Notes under the pieces: generated by a model | Seen by the model: only the letters and a program-made list of their open reading frames with translations | The model's database searches: none | What the model was told of the DNA's origin: nothing | Made by a program: the position numbers and the translations under genes | In this document: positions 1 through 8,410 of the stretch, one piece after another | Numbering within the stretch: the stretch's first letter is position 1 | Layout of the letters: each line of letters starts with the position of its first letter | Virus record (IMG/VR): IMGVR_UViG_3300027734_000198 | Location: 1 to 33,618 of that record | From: a virus | Length of the DNA: 33,618 bases | Strand: one strand, 5' to 3'

Positions 1-2
1 CA

Positions 3-380
3 CAGAAACAGAATGAAAACAGAGCACTCTCTGTAATCCAGCAGTTTGCGAGCGACCCCGCAAACGCACACTTTGAGGCAGTCCAAGACCGTATGTTGTC
101 GCTTCTCCAAGCGCCGCAAGTTCTAGGGGACATCAGTCATATGTCAGAACGCGAGAAATTGCAAGTGGCATATGACACCGCTGTAAGACTTGATCCACAA
201 TTGGCACAAAGTTTATTTGCTCAACAGCAACAAAGCTACGCCGCACAGAATCAGGTTCAAAAGGCAAGACAAGCGGCTGTACAGGTAAGGGGCGCACCAG
301 GCGGCGCAGTCTCTGGCCCAGTAAGTCAATCAGACCGCCGAGCTGTTATCGCAAATGCGTTACGGTCGGCAAATTTTTAA
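3..380 (+). CDS. Capsid scaffold protein, C-terminal part (5' truncated)
   Basis: The frame is open from the window edge, so the gene starts outside; the first internal ATG is at 93 but coding is clearly continuous before it. The visible 125 residues are hydrophilic and helical. They include a segment FASDPANAHFEAVQDRM that I recognise from podoviral scaffold proteins, a glutamine-rich stretch (LFAQQQQSYAAQNQ) and a flexible Gly/Pro linker before a basic tail (SDRRAVIANALRSANF). Scaffold proteins guide assembly of the procapsid shell, and their basic C-terminus usually contacts the coat protein. The gene sits 14 bases before the major capsid gene, the normal scaffold position. The call rests on position, composition and that motif; a minor head protein is the alternative. 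Confidence 0.7.
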   Translation, partial: QKQNENRALSVIQQFASDPANAHFEAVQDRMLSLLQAPQVLGDISHMSEREKLQVAYDTAVRLDPQLAQSLFAQQQQSYAAQNQVQKARQAAVQVRGAPGGAVSGPVSQSDRRAVIANALRSANF

Positions 381-394
381 ACAAGGAGTAAATC

Positions 395-1375
395 ATGGCA
401 TACGCCAATAGTAATTACTCAGACGTTTTAGCAACTACCATTGAATCACGCTCCGGCATCGTTGCCGATAACGTGACCAAAAACAATGCGTTGCTGACTC
501 GCCTGCGCGAGAAAGGCCGTTACAAGCCTTTTACCGGTGGTTCGACCATTCTGCAAGAATTGTCATTCCAAGCAAACTCAACAGCCATGTACTACTCAGG
601 CGCTGAAGTATTGAACATCTCCCCTGCGGACGTGATCAGTGCGGCTCAGTTCCCGATTAAACAGGCAGCCGTAGCAGTCACCATCAATGGTTTGGAAATG
701 CTCCAAAACAGCGGCGAAGAACAGATCATCGATTTGTTTGACGCACGTTTGGACGTTGCCGAGGCATCCATTGAGAACTTGATCTCTACTGGTATTTACT
801 CTGACGGTACAGCCAACAACGGCAAGCAGATCACTGGTTTGCAAGCTATGGTGGTTGCGTCTCCATCCACTGGTGTGGTTGGCGGCATTGACCGTGCAAC
901 TTGGTCATTCTGGCAAAACCAGACTTTCGACTTCTCTGGCGATCTGGGCGCATCTGCATCCAGCTCCAACATTCAGACCGGTTTTAACCGCCTGTATGCA
1001 AAGACAAGTCGCGGCTCTGATGTAGTCGATTTGATTTTGTTGGATAACAACTTGTGGGGCTTCTTCATGTCGTCTCTGCAAAACATTCAGCGTTTCCCTG
1101 GCTCTAGCAAGATGGCTGAACTCGGCTTTGTTGCTTCCAAGTACATGAACGCTGACGTTGTTCTTGACGGTGGTATCGGCGGTAATATTCCGACATCCAC
1201 TGGTTACTTCCTTAACACGAAGTACATTTTCTTCCGTCCTCACGCAAATCGTAACTTTGTTCCGATCGGTGATGAGCGTATGTCCACTAACCAAGATGCC
1301 ATCGTGCGCTTGATTGGCTGGGCTGGCAATATGACTGCCTCGGGACTCCAGTTCCAAGGCGTTATGACTGAATAA
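395..1375 (+). CDS. Major capsid protein
   Basis: A 326-residue protein that builds the icosahedral head shell. It begins MAYANSNYSDVLATTIESRS and contains a long N-terminal helical part, a middle segment with ITINGLEMLQNSGEEQIIDL-type helices and a C-terminal beta-rich segment ending GNMTASGLQFQGVMTE. This fits phage capsid proteins of the HK97-like fold found in podo-like phages. A strong ribosome site (AAGGAG) lies seven bases before the ATG. It follows the scaffold gene and precedes a small beta-rich protein, the standard head order. There is no recognisable prohead-protease site and no protease gene nearby, which agrees with use of a separate scaffold. Cryo-EM fold class cannot be fixed from sequence alone. 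Confidence 0.88.
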   Translation: MAYANSNYSDVLATTIESRSGIVADNVTKNNALLTRLREKGRYKPFTGGSTILQELSFQANSTAMYYSGAEVLNISPADVISAAQFPIKQAAVAVTINGLEMLQNSGEEQIIDLFDARLDVAEASIENLISTGIYSDGTANNGKQITGLQAMVVASPSTGVVGGIDRATWSFWQNQTFDFSGDLGASASSSNIQTGFNRLYAKTSRGSDVVDLILLDNNLWGFFMSSLQNIQRFPGSSKMAELGFVASKYMNADVVLDGGIGGNIPTSTGYFLNTKYIFFRPHANRNFVPIGDERMSTNQDAIVRLIGWAGNMTASGLQFQGVMTE

Positions 1376-1386
1376 GGAGCAAAATC

Positions 1387-1920
1387 ATGGCTGATTACGT
1401 CACCGATGGAAAAATTGGTATTGATTTGACCGCTACTTATGCGAGCACATCTGCCGGTTCTACAACTTTGTTCCCTGTTACCCCTGGTACTCGGGTGAAC
1501 ACCTCCAACAACGGCGTGTATATGTTTGTCCGCGCCGAATCCACCATCAACGCATTTGATGCGGTGATTATGAGCACATTTGCAAACTCAGCGAGTTCTA
1601 CTCCTGTGATGCGAGCTGTGCCTGTGACCACCACAAACGCTGCGGCTTTGGGTTTCAACATGGTTGGCTTTGCACAAACCGCGATTGCCTCTAGCTATTA
1701 CGGCTGGGTTGGCTTGAATGGTATGTTGCAAGTTAACTTGTTGGTCGGATGCAATCCTAAAGTGCCTTTGTACACCACTTCTACCGCTGGTTCACTGGAC
1801 GACACAACCGTGTCAGCCGGTTTCATCCAAGGTATTGTGGCTAACACATCTGCCACTTCTGCATCAGCACCATTCTGTATGGTCAACAATGCAGGCTTAA
1901 TCATGGTTGGCGCAGGCTAA
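1387..1920 (+). CDS. Probable capsid decoration/head protein
   Basis: A 177-residue, small-residue-rich (Ala, Ser, Thr, Gly, Val), almost charge-free protein predicted to be all beta strand. It starts MADYVTDGKIGIDLTATYAS, with an AAGGAG ribosome site before the ATG. Its position eleven bases after the major capsid gene, and its composition, fit a head decoration or cement protein that binds the outside of the shell. No catalytic motif is visible. A strong terminator follows directly, so capsid and this protein may be produced at the highest level of the late operon. Function is inferred from context, not from a recognised domain. Confidence 0.65.
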   Translation: MADYVTDGKIGIDLTATYASTSAGSTTLFPVTPGTRVNTSNNGVYMFVRAESTINAFDAVIMSTFANSASSTPVMRAVPVTTTNAAALGFNMVGFAQTAIASSYYGWVGLNGMLQVNLLVGCNPKVPLYTTSTAGSLDDTTVSAGFIQGIVANTSATSASAPFCMVNNAGLIMVGAG

Positions 1921-1928
1921 ACCAGACT

Positions 1929-1960
1929 GACACCCTGCCCATAAAGCGGGGTGTCTTTTT
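1929..1960 (+). terminator. Rho-independent terminator after the capsid genes
   Basis: The arms GACACCCTGC and GCGGGGTGTC pair over ten positions, with one T-G wobble, around a seven-base loop (1939-1945), and five T residues follow at 1956-1960. It lies directly after the stop of the decoration gene. The next gene's ATG is at 1962, only one base past the T run, so transcription of the downstream genes must come from read-through or a separate start. Confidence 0.85.
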
Positions 1961-1961
1961 A

Positions 1962-3593
1962 ATGAGTTCTGTACCCTTAAAAATAACTGGAAAATGTGTC
2001 GCTGAAGATGAGACACTGTTTGCCCACATGGATGCCGCAATTGCAAGAGGCTATCCACAGATCAAGGAAGCACAGCCAATAAAAGCTGGCTCGATCTTGT
2101 TAGTGGCAAGCGCACCAAGCGTAAGGGGTCAGGTAGAGCTTATTAAAAAGATGAAAGCGGAGGGGTCGCCCATTGTGGCGATCAAGGGGGCGCATGATTG
2201 GCTTATTGCCCAAGGCGTAATACCCGACTATGCCTTAGCCATCGACCCACAAGAGCACCGCATTGCGTTTTACGCGCCACGCAAAGAAGTGCATTACATG
2301 ATTGCCAGCCAATGCCATCCGGCGATGTTTGACAACCTTGATGGGCATCAGGTCACGATATGGCATCCATACGTCACAAAGGGCCAAAACCGCCCTAAAA
2401 ACTCCATGCTGATAGGTGGAGGCACAACCTCGGGATTGAGGGCTATATCGCTGTTCTACGTCCTTGGATACAGGAAGTTTGAGCTGTTTGGCTTTGATTC
2501 TTGTAACACCGACCAAATGCTCAGGGTCAACGGCGAAAGACTCAAAGAGGGCGACCAATTGATTGAGGTCAAGATTGACCCGCAAGGCGAGACCTTTTAC
2601 TGCAATACAGCGATGGCGTTGCAAGCCGAGCACTTCCAGACCTACTACGACTACTTACCTGATGCGGTATTTAATGGGCATGGGCATGGATTGATCCAAG
2701 CCATTATCAAAAAGCGCGAACAAAACATAATGGAGTTGGGCGGCATCATTGATGTCAAAACCGAGCTAAACGACCGCACATCGTTTATCCATTGGGGCGA
2801 CAAGAACGCCGCGAGCTGGCGCTACCGTTCCAAGATACCGGCGGGTGATTGGGCAAGCCAAAACGACTTGACCGCTGACACGTTGGTGTTTACCAAGCCG
2901 CAAGCCAATGAGTTGATGGTGATGGCAAGAGCCAAAGCCCGAGGCGCATGGGTGGTGGTGGACTTTTGTGATGACCATTTTGATTGGATGCACTACCAAG
3001 AGGCATTGCGTCTTGCGGATGCGGTGACTTGTTCAACCACCGAAATGGCGAGAAGAATTAAAGAGTTGGGGCGGGATACTTCTGTTATTCCTGACCCTTA
3101 TGAGTACCCCGAGATGCCACCGCACTGTAATGGGGTCAATTTGCTTTGGTATGGGCATCATGTCAACCGTGAAAGCCTAAAACGCATACTGCCCGACCTT
3201 GAGGGTTATCCTTTGCGGGTGGTGTCAAACTTTGATGGGGCAATTCCTTGGTCGCATGAGACTATGTTGGAAGAATTTGCCCGAGCCGATATAGTGGTGA
3301 TCCCTGCCACAGCTCCTTACAAGAGCGCAAACAGGGCAATTGAGGCAATTCGCCAAGGGTGTTTTGTGGTTGCAGAGCCGCATCCCGCCTTAGAGGGTTT
3401 TCCCATTTACATCGGCAACATCAAAGAGGGCATCGAATGGACAAAACAACAGGACATGAAAAAACTTATTTCCAAGGCGCAGAAGTTCGTGATGGAAGAA
3501 TTCTCGCCTCAAACACTGATCGACAAGTGGAAGACAGCTACGAGACGGCCTACAACCTTGGATGCGGAAAGAAAAAATGGGACGGTTGGGTAA
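1962..3593 (+). CDS. MptE/Maf-like (DUF115) plus GT-B-like glycosyltransferase fusion
   Basis: A 543-residue two-part protein. Residues 1 to about 240 resemble the MptE/Maf (DUF115) fold: ILLVASAPS near residue 50, a GAHDWLIAQGVIPDYALAIDP block, and IGGGTTSGLRAISLFYVLGY followed by a FGFDSC block. In cellular Maf proteins this fold takes part in flagellin glycosylation. The C-terminal part looks like a GT-B glycosyltransferase, with DAVTCSTTEMARRIKELGR, VIPDPYEYPE and a late acceptor-side segment IPATAPYKSANRAIEAIRQG. The N-terminal part is a paralogue of the protein at 4021-4758. It likely transfers sugar to a virion or host-surface target; the substrate is unknown. The ATG follows the terminator directly and has no ribosome site, so an unusual start or translation mode is possible. 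Confidence 0.72.
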   Translation: MSSVPLKITGKCVAEDETLFAHMDAAIARGYPQIKEAQPIKAGSILLVASAPSVRGQVELIKKMKAEGSPIVAIKGAHDWLIAQGVIPDYALAIDPQEHRIAFYAPRKEVHYMIASQCHPAMFDNLDGHQVTIWHPYVTKGQNRPKNSMLIGGGTTSGLRAISLFYVLGYRKFELFGFDSCNTDQMLRVNGERLKEGDQLIEVKIDPQGETFYCNTAMALQAEHFQTYYDYLPDAVFNGHGHGLIQAIIKKREQNIMELGGIIDVKTELNDRTSFIHWGDKNAASWRYRSKIPAGDWASQNDLTADTLVFTKPQANELMVMARAKARGAWVVVDFCDDHFDWMHYQEALRLADAVTCSTTEMARRIKELGRDTSVIPDPYEYPEMPPHCNGVNLLWYGHHVNRESLKRILPDLEGYPLRVVSNFDGAIPWSHETMLEEFARADIVVIPATAPYKSANRAIEAIRQGCFVVAEPHPALEGFPIYIGNIKEGIEWTKQQDMKKLISKAQKFVMEEFSPQTLIDKWKTATRRPTTLDAERKNGTVG

Positions 3594-4039
3594 ACGTAGA
3601 CCTACATTCCGACATTTCCGACATCAAATGCGACCTTAGAAAACTAGAGTTGGCAACCGATTCAGCCGATGCGGTGGCGGCAATTCACGTTTTAGAGCAC
3701 TTTTACGAGTGGGAAGTCTACGACCTACTGAGTGAGTGGAAGCGAGTGTTAAAGCCAGGCGGCAAAATGATCCTAGAGCTTCCTTGCATGGACAAGGTGT
3801 TTGCCTATGTATCCAACTGCGTGATCACCAAAGAGCCGTTACAGCCCTTTATGACCACTTATGCCCTATGGGGTGACCCTAAGTACAAAGCCGAGGAAAT
3901 GTGCCACCGTTGGGGTTGGTTTCAGCGCCCATTGCAAGATATGTTGGAAACCGTGGGAATGCAGAATATTACGTTCTGCGAGCCAAGATACCATTTCCCA
4001 TTTCGTGACATGAGGGTGGAATGCTTAAAGGGGTCTTAA
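3437..4039 (+). CDS. SAM-dependent methyltransferase (class I)
   Basis: Class I methyltransferase of about 200 residues. The SAM-binding motif I is YNLGCGKKKWDGWVNVD (residues 39-55), followed by an acidic CDLRKL strand, AAIHVLEHF (81-89) and the post-motif RVLKPGGKMILELP (103-116). The open frame extends further upstream, but ATG 3437 has an AGAGGG ribosome site six bases away, so I take that start; a GTG about 93 bases later is possible. The gene overlaps the preceding glycosyltransferase by 157 bases and the following one by 19, so the three are translated as a unit. It probably methylates a sugar or small molecule in the same pathway. It lacks any DNA-methyltransferase NPPY/DPPY motif. 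Confidence 0.8.
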   Translation: MDKTTGHEKTYFQGAEVRDGRILASNTDRQVEDSYETAYNLGCGKKKWDGWVNVDLHSDISDIKCDLRKLELATDSADAVAAIHVLEHFYEWEVYDLLSEWKRVLKPGGKMILELPCMDKVFAYVSNCVITKEPLQPFMTTYALWGDPKYKAEEMCHRWGWFQRPLQDMLETVGMQNITFCEPRYHFPFRDMRVECLKGS

Positions 4040-4758
4040 CCAACACCGAGCGCCATGAGCAAATGGCAAAGTCAATGCACTTGCCGTTGCTGAAGAAAAA
4101 GGGCAAATTCAACGACCGGCGCATGACCATTGCGTGTTATGGGCCAAGCCTTGAGGACACTTGGCGGCAGCTCAAGCACCCAATCATGACGGTTTCAGGG
4201 GCGCATGACTATCTAGTGGAGAGGGGAGTTATTCCTGATTTTCATGTGGACTGTGACCCTAGAGCGCACAAGGCCGAGATGCTGAGAAAGCCTCAGAAAA
4301 ACACAAAGTACCTGATGGCCTCGGTCTGCCACCCAAACTTTTGGGAAACCCTTAAGGGGAAAAATGTTAAGGTATGGCATTTGGTAAATGGAGATGATTT
4401 CGAGACGGTGGCATGGGTTGCCCAGCACCACCCCGAGGGAATGGAAAGCCTGATAGGTGGCGGTTCGAGCGTAGGAATGCGGGCTATGAATGTTTCGGCG
4501 GCTTTAGGGTTTCGCCGGTTTGACATTCATGGCATGGATTGTTCGTTTGTAAAAAACCGTCACGCGGGTGCTCACACTGGCAAAGATCAGACTAAAATCA
4601 TGGTCAGAGTTGGTTTGAGAACATTCCAGACAACGCACCAGATGCTTCAATCTGCGATTGAAATGGAGAAATTCATAGAAACGCAAGACGCTGAAGTGGT
4701 GTTTTACGGTGATGGACTAATGCAGGAAACTGCTTTCAAACTCAAGGAATTAGCATGA
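4021..4758 (+). CDS. MptE/Maf-like (DUF115) protein
   Basis: A 245-residue single-domain protein homologous to the first half of the 1962-3593 product. Matching blocks include IACYGPSLEDTW (binding loop), SGAHDYLVERGVIPDFHVDCDP, LIGGGSSVGMRAMNVSAALGF and DIHGMDCSF. In the Maf/MptE families this region forms a Rossmann-like nucleotide or activated-sugar site. It starts inside the end of the methyltransferase gene, with GAGGG upstream of the ATG, and ends with an ATGA overlap into the next gene. Two DUF115 copies flanking one methyltransferase suggest successive steps on one glycan. Whether the target is a virion protein or the host surface is not visible. Confidence 0.7.
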   Translation: MLKGVLTNTERHEQMAKSMHLPLLKKKGKFNDRRMTIACYGPSLEDTWRQLKHPIMTVSGAHDYLVERGVIPDFHVDCDPRAHKAEMLRKPQKNTKYLMASVCHPNFWETLKGKNVKVWHLVNGDDFETVAWVAQHHPEGMESLIGGGSSVGMRAMNVSAALGFRRFDIHGMDCSFVKNRHAGAHTGKDQTKIMVRVGLRTFQTTHQMLQSAIEMEKFIETQDAEVVFYGDGLMQETAFKLKELA

Positions 4759-5345
4759 AAAACGAAGTGGCAGGCTGGACAAACGAGAGCTGGATGGAAG
4801 ACAACCGAGGCAAGATGGCGGTGTTTTTCTATACCAAGCAAGTGCAAAACTCATTTAAGACGGCGCAAGAAAATCGCCCGATCTTTGATGAAAAGGTGTT
4901 TTTGAAGAAACTTGTACCCGGCGACTCCACCTTGGTTGTTGACCGCCCCATGCGCCCGACCGATGTAGATGATCACCCAATTGAGTGGGCAAGGTTTGAG
5001 CAAAAGAAAGAAAACCGCGTTTCTGGCACACCTTTGGAAGCATGGTCTATTCTTAGCGACACCCAAAAAGCTGAGTTCAACGCATTGCACATTTTCACAA
5101 TTGACCAGTTTGCACAGCTTCCTGACTCAGTGGGCAACAAGATCATGGGCTTTAATGACTTGCGCGACAAGGCTCGCACGTTCATTTTGGCGGCTAAAGA
5201 TTCCAAACTGATGGACAACGTAAGGGCTGAGACTGAGAAAGTTATGCAGACTCAAGCCGCTGAAATTGCTCAATTGCGTGAGATGATCAACGAGTTGACT
5301 GCCAAAAAAGCAGGCCGACCCAAAAAAGAAACCGTAGAGGAATGA
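4755..5345 (+). CDS. Conserved virion-region protein of unknown function
   Basis: A 196-residue soluble protein linked to the previous gene by an ATGA overlap. The first two thirds are a mixed alpha/beta domain (for example MAVFFYTKQVQNSF and LVVDRPMRPTDVDDHPIEWARFE). The last third is a coiled coil (about residues 150-185, ETEKVMQTQAAEIAQLREMI) ending in the basic tag AGRPKKE, which looks like an AT-hook-type nucleic-acid contact. I do not recognise a domain with certainty. Its place between the glycan genes and the head-tail adaptor suggests a minor virion or head-completion factor. Confidence 0.55.
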   Translation: MKNEVAGWTNESWMEDNRGKMAVFFYTKQVQNSFKTAQENRPIFDEKVFLKKLVPGDSTLVVDRPMRPTDVDDHPIEWARFEQKKENRVSGTPLEAWSILSDTQKAEFNALHIFTIDQFAQLPDSVGNKIMGFNDLRDKARTFILAAKDSKLMDNVRAETEKVMQTQAAEIAQLREMINELTAKKAGRPKKETVEE

Positions 5346-5346
5346 T

Positions 5347-6264
5347 ATGAGCTACACATTACTGCAATTGGTTGATCAAGTATCGGGAGAGCTGGGTTTG
5401 ACTCAGCCAACGGCAGTAATTGGCTCATCAAACAACCAAACCATTCAGCTATTGTCCTTGGCTCAACGGCTGGGCAAGGATTTGGTCAGGGATTACGAGT
5501 GGCAGCGCTTGGTGCAGGCTTACATCTGGCAAACCCAGAATGCGGTGAGCACCACAGGCAATATAACGGCAAACTCAAGAGTAATCACTAACATTCCAAG
5601 CACAGCGGCTTTGCAAGTGGGGAATGTGGTTACCGGCACAGGGCAAACACCGTACGCGGAGATTTTGACGATTGACAGCTCTACGCAAGTCACGCTAAAT
5701 GCGCCGGTTGCCACCTCCACATCCTCGGTTTCAATGACGTTTGCCAAACAGGATTACGACTTGCCTGATGGCTACGACCGCATGATTTCGGACACCAATT
5801 GGGACAGGACAGACCATTGGCGCAACCTCGGGCCAAAGTCATCACAAGATTGGCAGTTCTTGCAAGGCGGCATTATCTCCATTGGCCCACGCGAGCGCTT
5901 TCGGATATACAACAACAAATTCAGGATTTTCCAAGCCCTGACCACGGTTTACAACTTCTCATTTGAGTATGTGTCTAACTATTGGGTATGTGCGGCAGGC
6001 TCAGAGCAAGGCTCAAAGTCAGCATATACGCTGGATACCGACACCAGTATTTTCCCTGATGACCTGATGCTTGCGGGTTTAAAGTTTTATTTCTTGAAAG
6101 CCAAAAAGCTGGACTACTCCATTGAGTTGGGCGAGTTCATGCGGGCGTTGGCTTATTGCAAAGCTCAGGATCAACCAGTTTCTGCCATGTCGCTTGCACC
6201 AGTAGGAATGAACCAACTGGTCGGGCCGTGGAGTGTGCAAGATGGCAATTGGCCTAGTGTTTAA
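5347..6264 (+). CDS. Head-tail adaptor (tail-tubular-A-like)
   Basis: A 305-residue protein with a helical start (MSYTLLQLVDQVSGELGL, then LLSLAQRLGKDLVRDYEWQRLVQ), typical of podoviral adaptor proteins that ring the underside of the portal. A beta-rich insertion (about residues 60-130, TTGNITANSRVITNIPSTAA) looks like a small decoration domain. After it come YDLPDGYDRMISDTNWDR and a late helical part (DDLMLAGLKFYFLKAKKLDYS) that returns to the adaptor pattern. GAGGA precedes the ATG. It follows the head genes and precedes large tail genes. The family is inferred from the YDLPDGYDR signature and layout. Confidence 0.72.
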   Translation: MSYTLLQLVDQVSGELGLTQPTAVIGSSNNQTIQLLSLAQRLGKDLVRDYEWQRLVQAYIWQTQNAVSTTGNITANSRVITNIPSTAALQVGNVVTGTGQTPYAEILTIDSSTQVTLNAPVATSTSSVSMTFAKQDYDLPDGYDRMISDTNWDRTDHWRNLGPKSSQDWQFLQGGIISIGPRERFRIYNNKFRIFQALTTVYNFSFEYVSNYWVCAAGSEQGSKSAYTLDTDTSIFPDDLMLAGLKFYFLKAKKLDYSIELGEFMRALAYCKAQDQPVSAMSLAPVGMNQLVGPWSVQDGNWPSV

Positions 6265-6273
6265 GGAGATGAC

Positions 6274-6432
6274 ATGAAACTAGATGGACTTTACAAAAAT
6301 ATTCAAGACAAAAGGGCAAGAATTGCCGCAGGGTCAGGCGAAACAATGAGAAAGCCTGGCACTGAGGGCGCACCGACTGCCAAAGCGTTTAAAGAAGCTG
6401 CTAAGACTGCCAAGCCAGAAAAAAAGAAATAA
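6274..6432 (+). CDS. Small basic conserved virion-region protein
   Basis: A 52-residue, Lys/Arg/Ala-rich protein that begins MKLDGLYKNIQDKRARIAAG and contains MRKPGTEGAPTAKAFKEA. A good AAGGAG site sits before the ATG, and the stop lies directly against the next ATG. I have seen the same MRKPG..GAPTA.AF pattern in small proteins of other podo-like environmental phages, always between adaptor and tail genes. The charge suggests contact with DNA or with acidic virion surfaces. Its role is unknown. Confidence 0.65.
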   Translation: MKLDGLYKNIQDKRARIAAGSGETMRKPGTEGAPTAKAFKEAAKTAKPEKKK

Positions 6433-7980
6433 ATGCTGAATTCATTTTCCAAAGCTCCGCGCCAGCAAGCCTCACAAACTGTTACGGTTGCCGCGCCAAT
6501 TGGGGGTTGGAATGCCCGCGATGCGTTGGGGGCAATGGATCCTTTGGATGCGGTGACGTTGCAGAACTTTTGGCCTGGCACTAACTCAGTTATTCTGCGA
6601 AACGGCTACACCAAACACGCCACGGGATTCCCTGGCACGGTTGACAGCCTAATGGCGTATTCGTCAGGTTCATCAAATAAATTATTTGCCGCAAGCGTAA
6701 GCAGTATTTATGACGCAACTAATCCTGGCGCAATTGGTGCGGCAGCGGTTGGCAGTCTGACTAATGCAAAATTTCAGTACACCAACATTACCACCGCTGG
6801 CGGCTCATATTTAATGGCGGTCAATGGTGCAGACAAGCTCAGAATCTTTAACGGTACATCATGGGCTAAGGATGGAGACGGCGCACCGTATGATATTACT
6901 GGCGTAAATACAGCTAATTGTTCAAACATTTTGTTGTTTAAAAACCGTATTTGGCTTATTGAAAATGGTAGTCTCAAAGTCTGGTATTTGCCAATAAATG
7001 CAATTGGTGGGGCGGCTGTGGCGCTGGATATGACCAGCTTGGTTCAGCAAGGCGGCTACATCATGGCGGGCATGACATGGACGTTGGACGCTGGCTATGG
7101 TGTAGACGACAACTTGGCGTTTATCACCAACAAGGGCGAATTGATCCTTTGGCGATTAACCGACCCGACCACACCGACAGGCATATCAATGGTGGGTTTG
7201 TGGAAGCTAGGCGCACCAATTGGTAGGCGTTGCTACACAAAGTTTGGCGGGGATTTGCTGATCATCACGCAAGATGGCATTGTGCCGATGTCGGGTGCAT
7301 TGCAAAGCTCAAGGCTTGACCCAAGGGTATCAATTACCAACAAAATCCAGTATGCGGTCAGTCAAGCGGTTAGTTCGTATTCTGATAATTTTGGGTGGTG
7401 CTTGCTGTATTACCCTAAAGAAAACCAGTTAATTATGAACGTGCCAATTCAAGCAGGGTATCAGCAGCAGTATGTGATGAACAACATTACAAAAAGTTGG
7501 TGTAATTTCACAGGTTGGGCGGCAACAAGTTGGGAATTGTTTAACGACAACCCCTATTTTGGCGGTGACGGTTATGTGGCGGCGGCGTGGAATGGCACAT
7601 CAGATGACTCTACCGACATTGATGGCTTTAGCTTGCAATCATTCCAAACCTATGGCACAGCCTTGCAAAAGCAATGCAAAATGATCCGCTACCACTTGCA
7701 AAGCGATGGATCACCAAGCGTTTTTGGAAACGTGAACGTGGATTACAACCTTGCGGATGAAGCCGCACAGCTTAACTTTTCTACAAGCATTTATGGCTTA
7801 TGGGACACAGGATTGTGGGATTCTGCCATTTGGGGGTCAGGGCTTGTGCCTAGCGCTGATTGGCAAGGTGCAACAAATATTGGTTATAGCTTTGCGCCGT
7901 TGTTAAAAACAGCAACGCAAGGCATACAATTGCAGTGGGTCGCAACCGACTTGGTATTCGAGGCTGGTGGTGTGCTTTGA
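6433..7980 (+). CDS. Large beta-rich tail/tail-hub protein
   Basis: A 515-residue protein that starts with a short basic tail, then APIGGWNARDALGAMDPLDA and TLQNFWPGTNSVILRNGY, a signature seen at the start of podoviral tail-tube or nozzle-type proteins. The rest has repeated beta-blade-like segments (for example SVSSIYDATNPGAIGAA, LAFITNKGELILWRL, GDLLIITQDGIVPMSGAL), consistent with a propeller. No transmembrane segment or catalytic motif is seen. It follows the adaptor, where T7 and P22 relatives carry the tail tube/nozzle gene. Assignment to tail tubular B or nozzle is by analogy only. Confidence 0.65.
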   Translation: MLNSFSKAPRQQASQTVTVAAPIGGWNARDALGAMDPLDAVTLQNFWPGTNSVILRNGYTKHATGFPGTVDSLMAYSSGSSNKLFAASVSSIYDATNPGAIGAAAVGSLTNAKFQYTNITTAGGSYLMAVNGADKLRIFNGTSWAKDGDGAPYDITGVNTANCSNILLFKNRIWLIENGSLKVWYLPINAIGGAAVALDMTSLVQQGGYIMAGMTWTLDAGYGVDDNLAFITNKGELILWRLTDPTTPTGISMVGLWKLGAPIGRRCYTKFGGDLLIITQDGIVPMSGALQSSRLDPRVSITNKIQYAVSQAVSSYSDNFGWCLLYYPKENQLIMNVPIQAGYQQQYVMNNITKSWCNFTGWAATSWELFNDNPYFGGDGYVAAAWNGTSDDSTDIDGFSLQSFQTYGTALQKQCKMIRYHLQSDGSPSVFGNVNVDYNLADEAAQLNFSTSIYGLWDTGLWDSAIWGSGLVPSADWQGATNIGYSFAPLLKTATQGIQLQWVATDLVFEAGGVL

Positions 7981-8410
7981 GATAACTTCCGATCATTCGG
8001 CTGGTCATTGGACTGCTGAAAAGATTGAGGGTGGTTATCACGAAGCAAGAAGTCGGTCTATCGGATTGAAAAAAAACGGCGAGTTTGTTGCCGGTGTGAT
8101 TTACGAGAATTGGAATAGGCGGTCAATCACTTGCCATATTGCCATTTCTGGTCGGTTGACACCGAGGTACTTGGCGGTGATTTTTGACTATCCTTTTGTG
8201 GTTTGCGATGTCAAAAAAATTATTGTTCCAGTAGATGCAACAAATTCAAAAAGTGTCACTTTGGTAGAAAAAATGGGTTTTACAGAAGAAGCCCGAATCA
8301 AAGACGGCATGGCTAATGGGGATTTGATCCTGTACACATTGGCAAAGAAAGATTGCAAATATTTGGGGGAACGATATGGGAAAAAAAACAGCAGCACCAC
8401 CAACGCCTGA
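7970..8410 (+). CDS. GNAT-like N-acetyltransferase
   Basis: About 146 residues with a GNAT-type layout: an N-terminal strand-helix part, a central VAGVIYENWNRRSITCHIAISG strand pair, and a C-terminal part with IIVPVDATNSKSVTLVEKMGFTEEARIKDG. The last pattern (NSKS..LVEKMGF..EA) is the classic GNAT end in which a helix precedes the beta-bulge strand. The start is GTG; the copy at 7970 lies six bases after a GAGG site and is preferred over GTG 7967. It overlaps both neighbours. GNATs at this place occur in many podo-like phages; the acetylated target is unknown. Confidence 0.75.
   Translation: MCFEITSDHSAGHWTAEKIEGGYHEARSRSIGLKKNGEFVAGVIYENWNRRSITCHIAISGRLTPRYLAVIFDYPFVVCDVKKIIVPVDATNSKSVTLVEKMGFTEEARIKDGMANGDLILYTLAKKDCKYLGERYGKKNSSTTNA

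Noticed and set aside
905-1357. Minus-strand frame of 150 codons inside the capsid gene
   Set aside because: It is fully contained in a strong coding gene, on the wrong strand for the late operon, and its composition is that of an antisense shadow.
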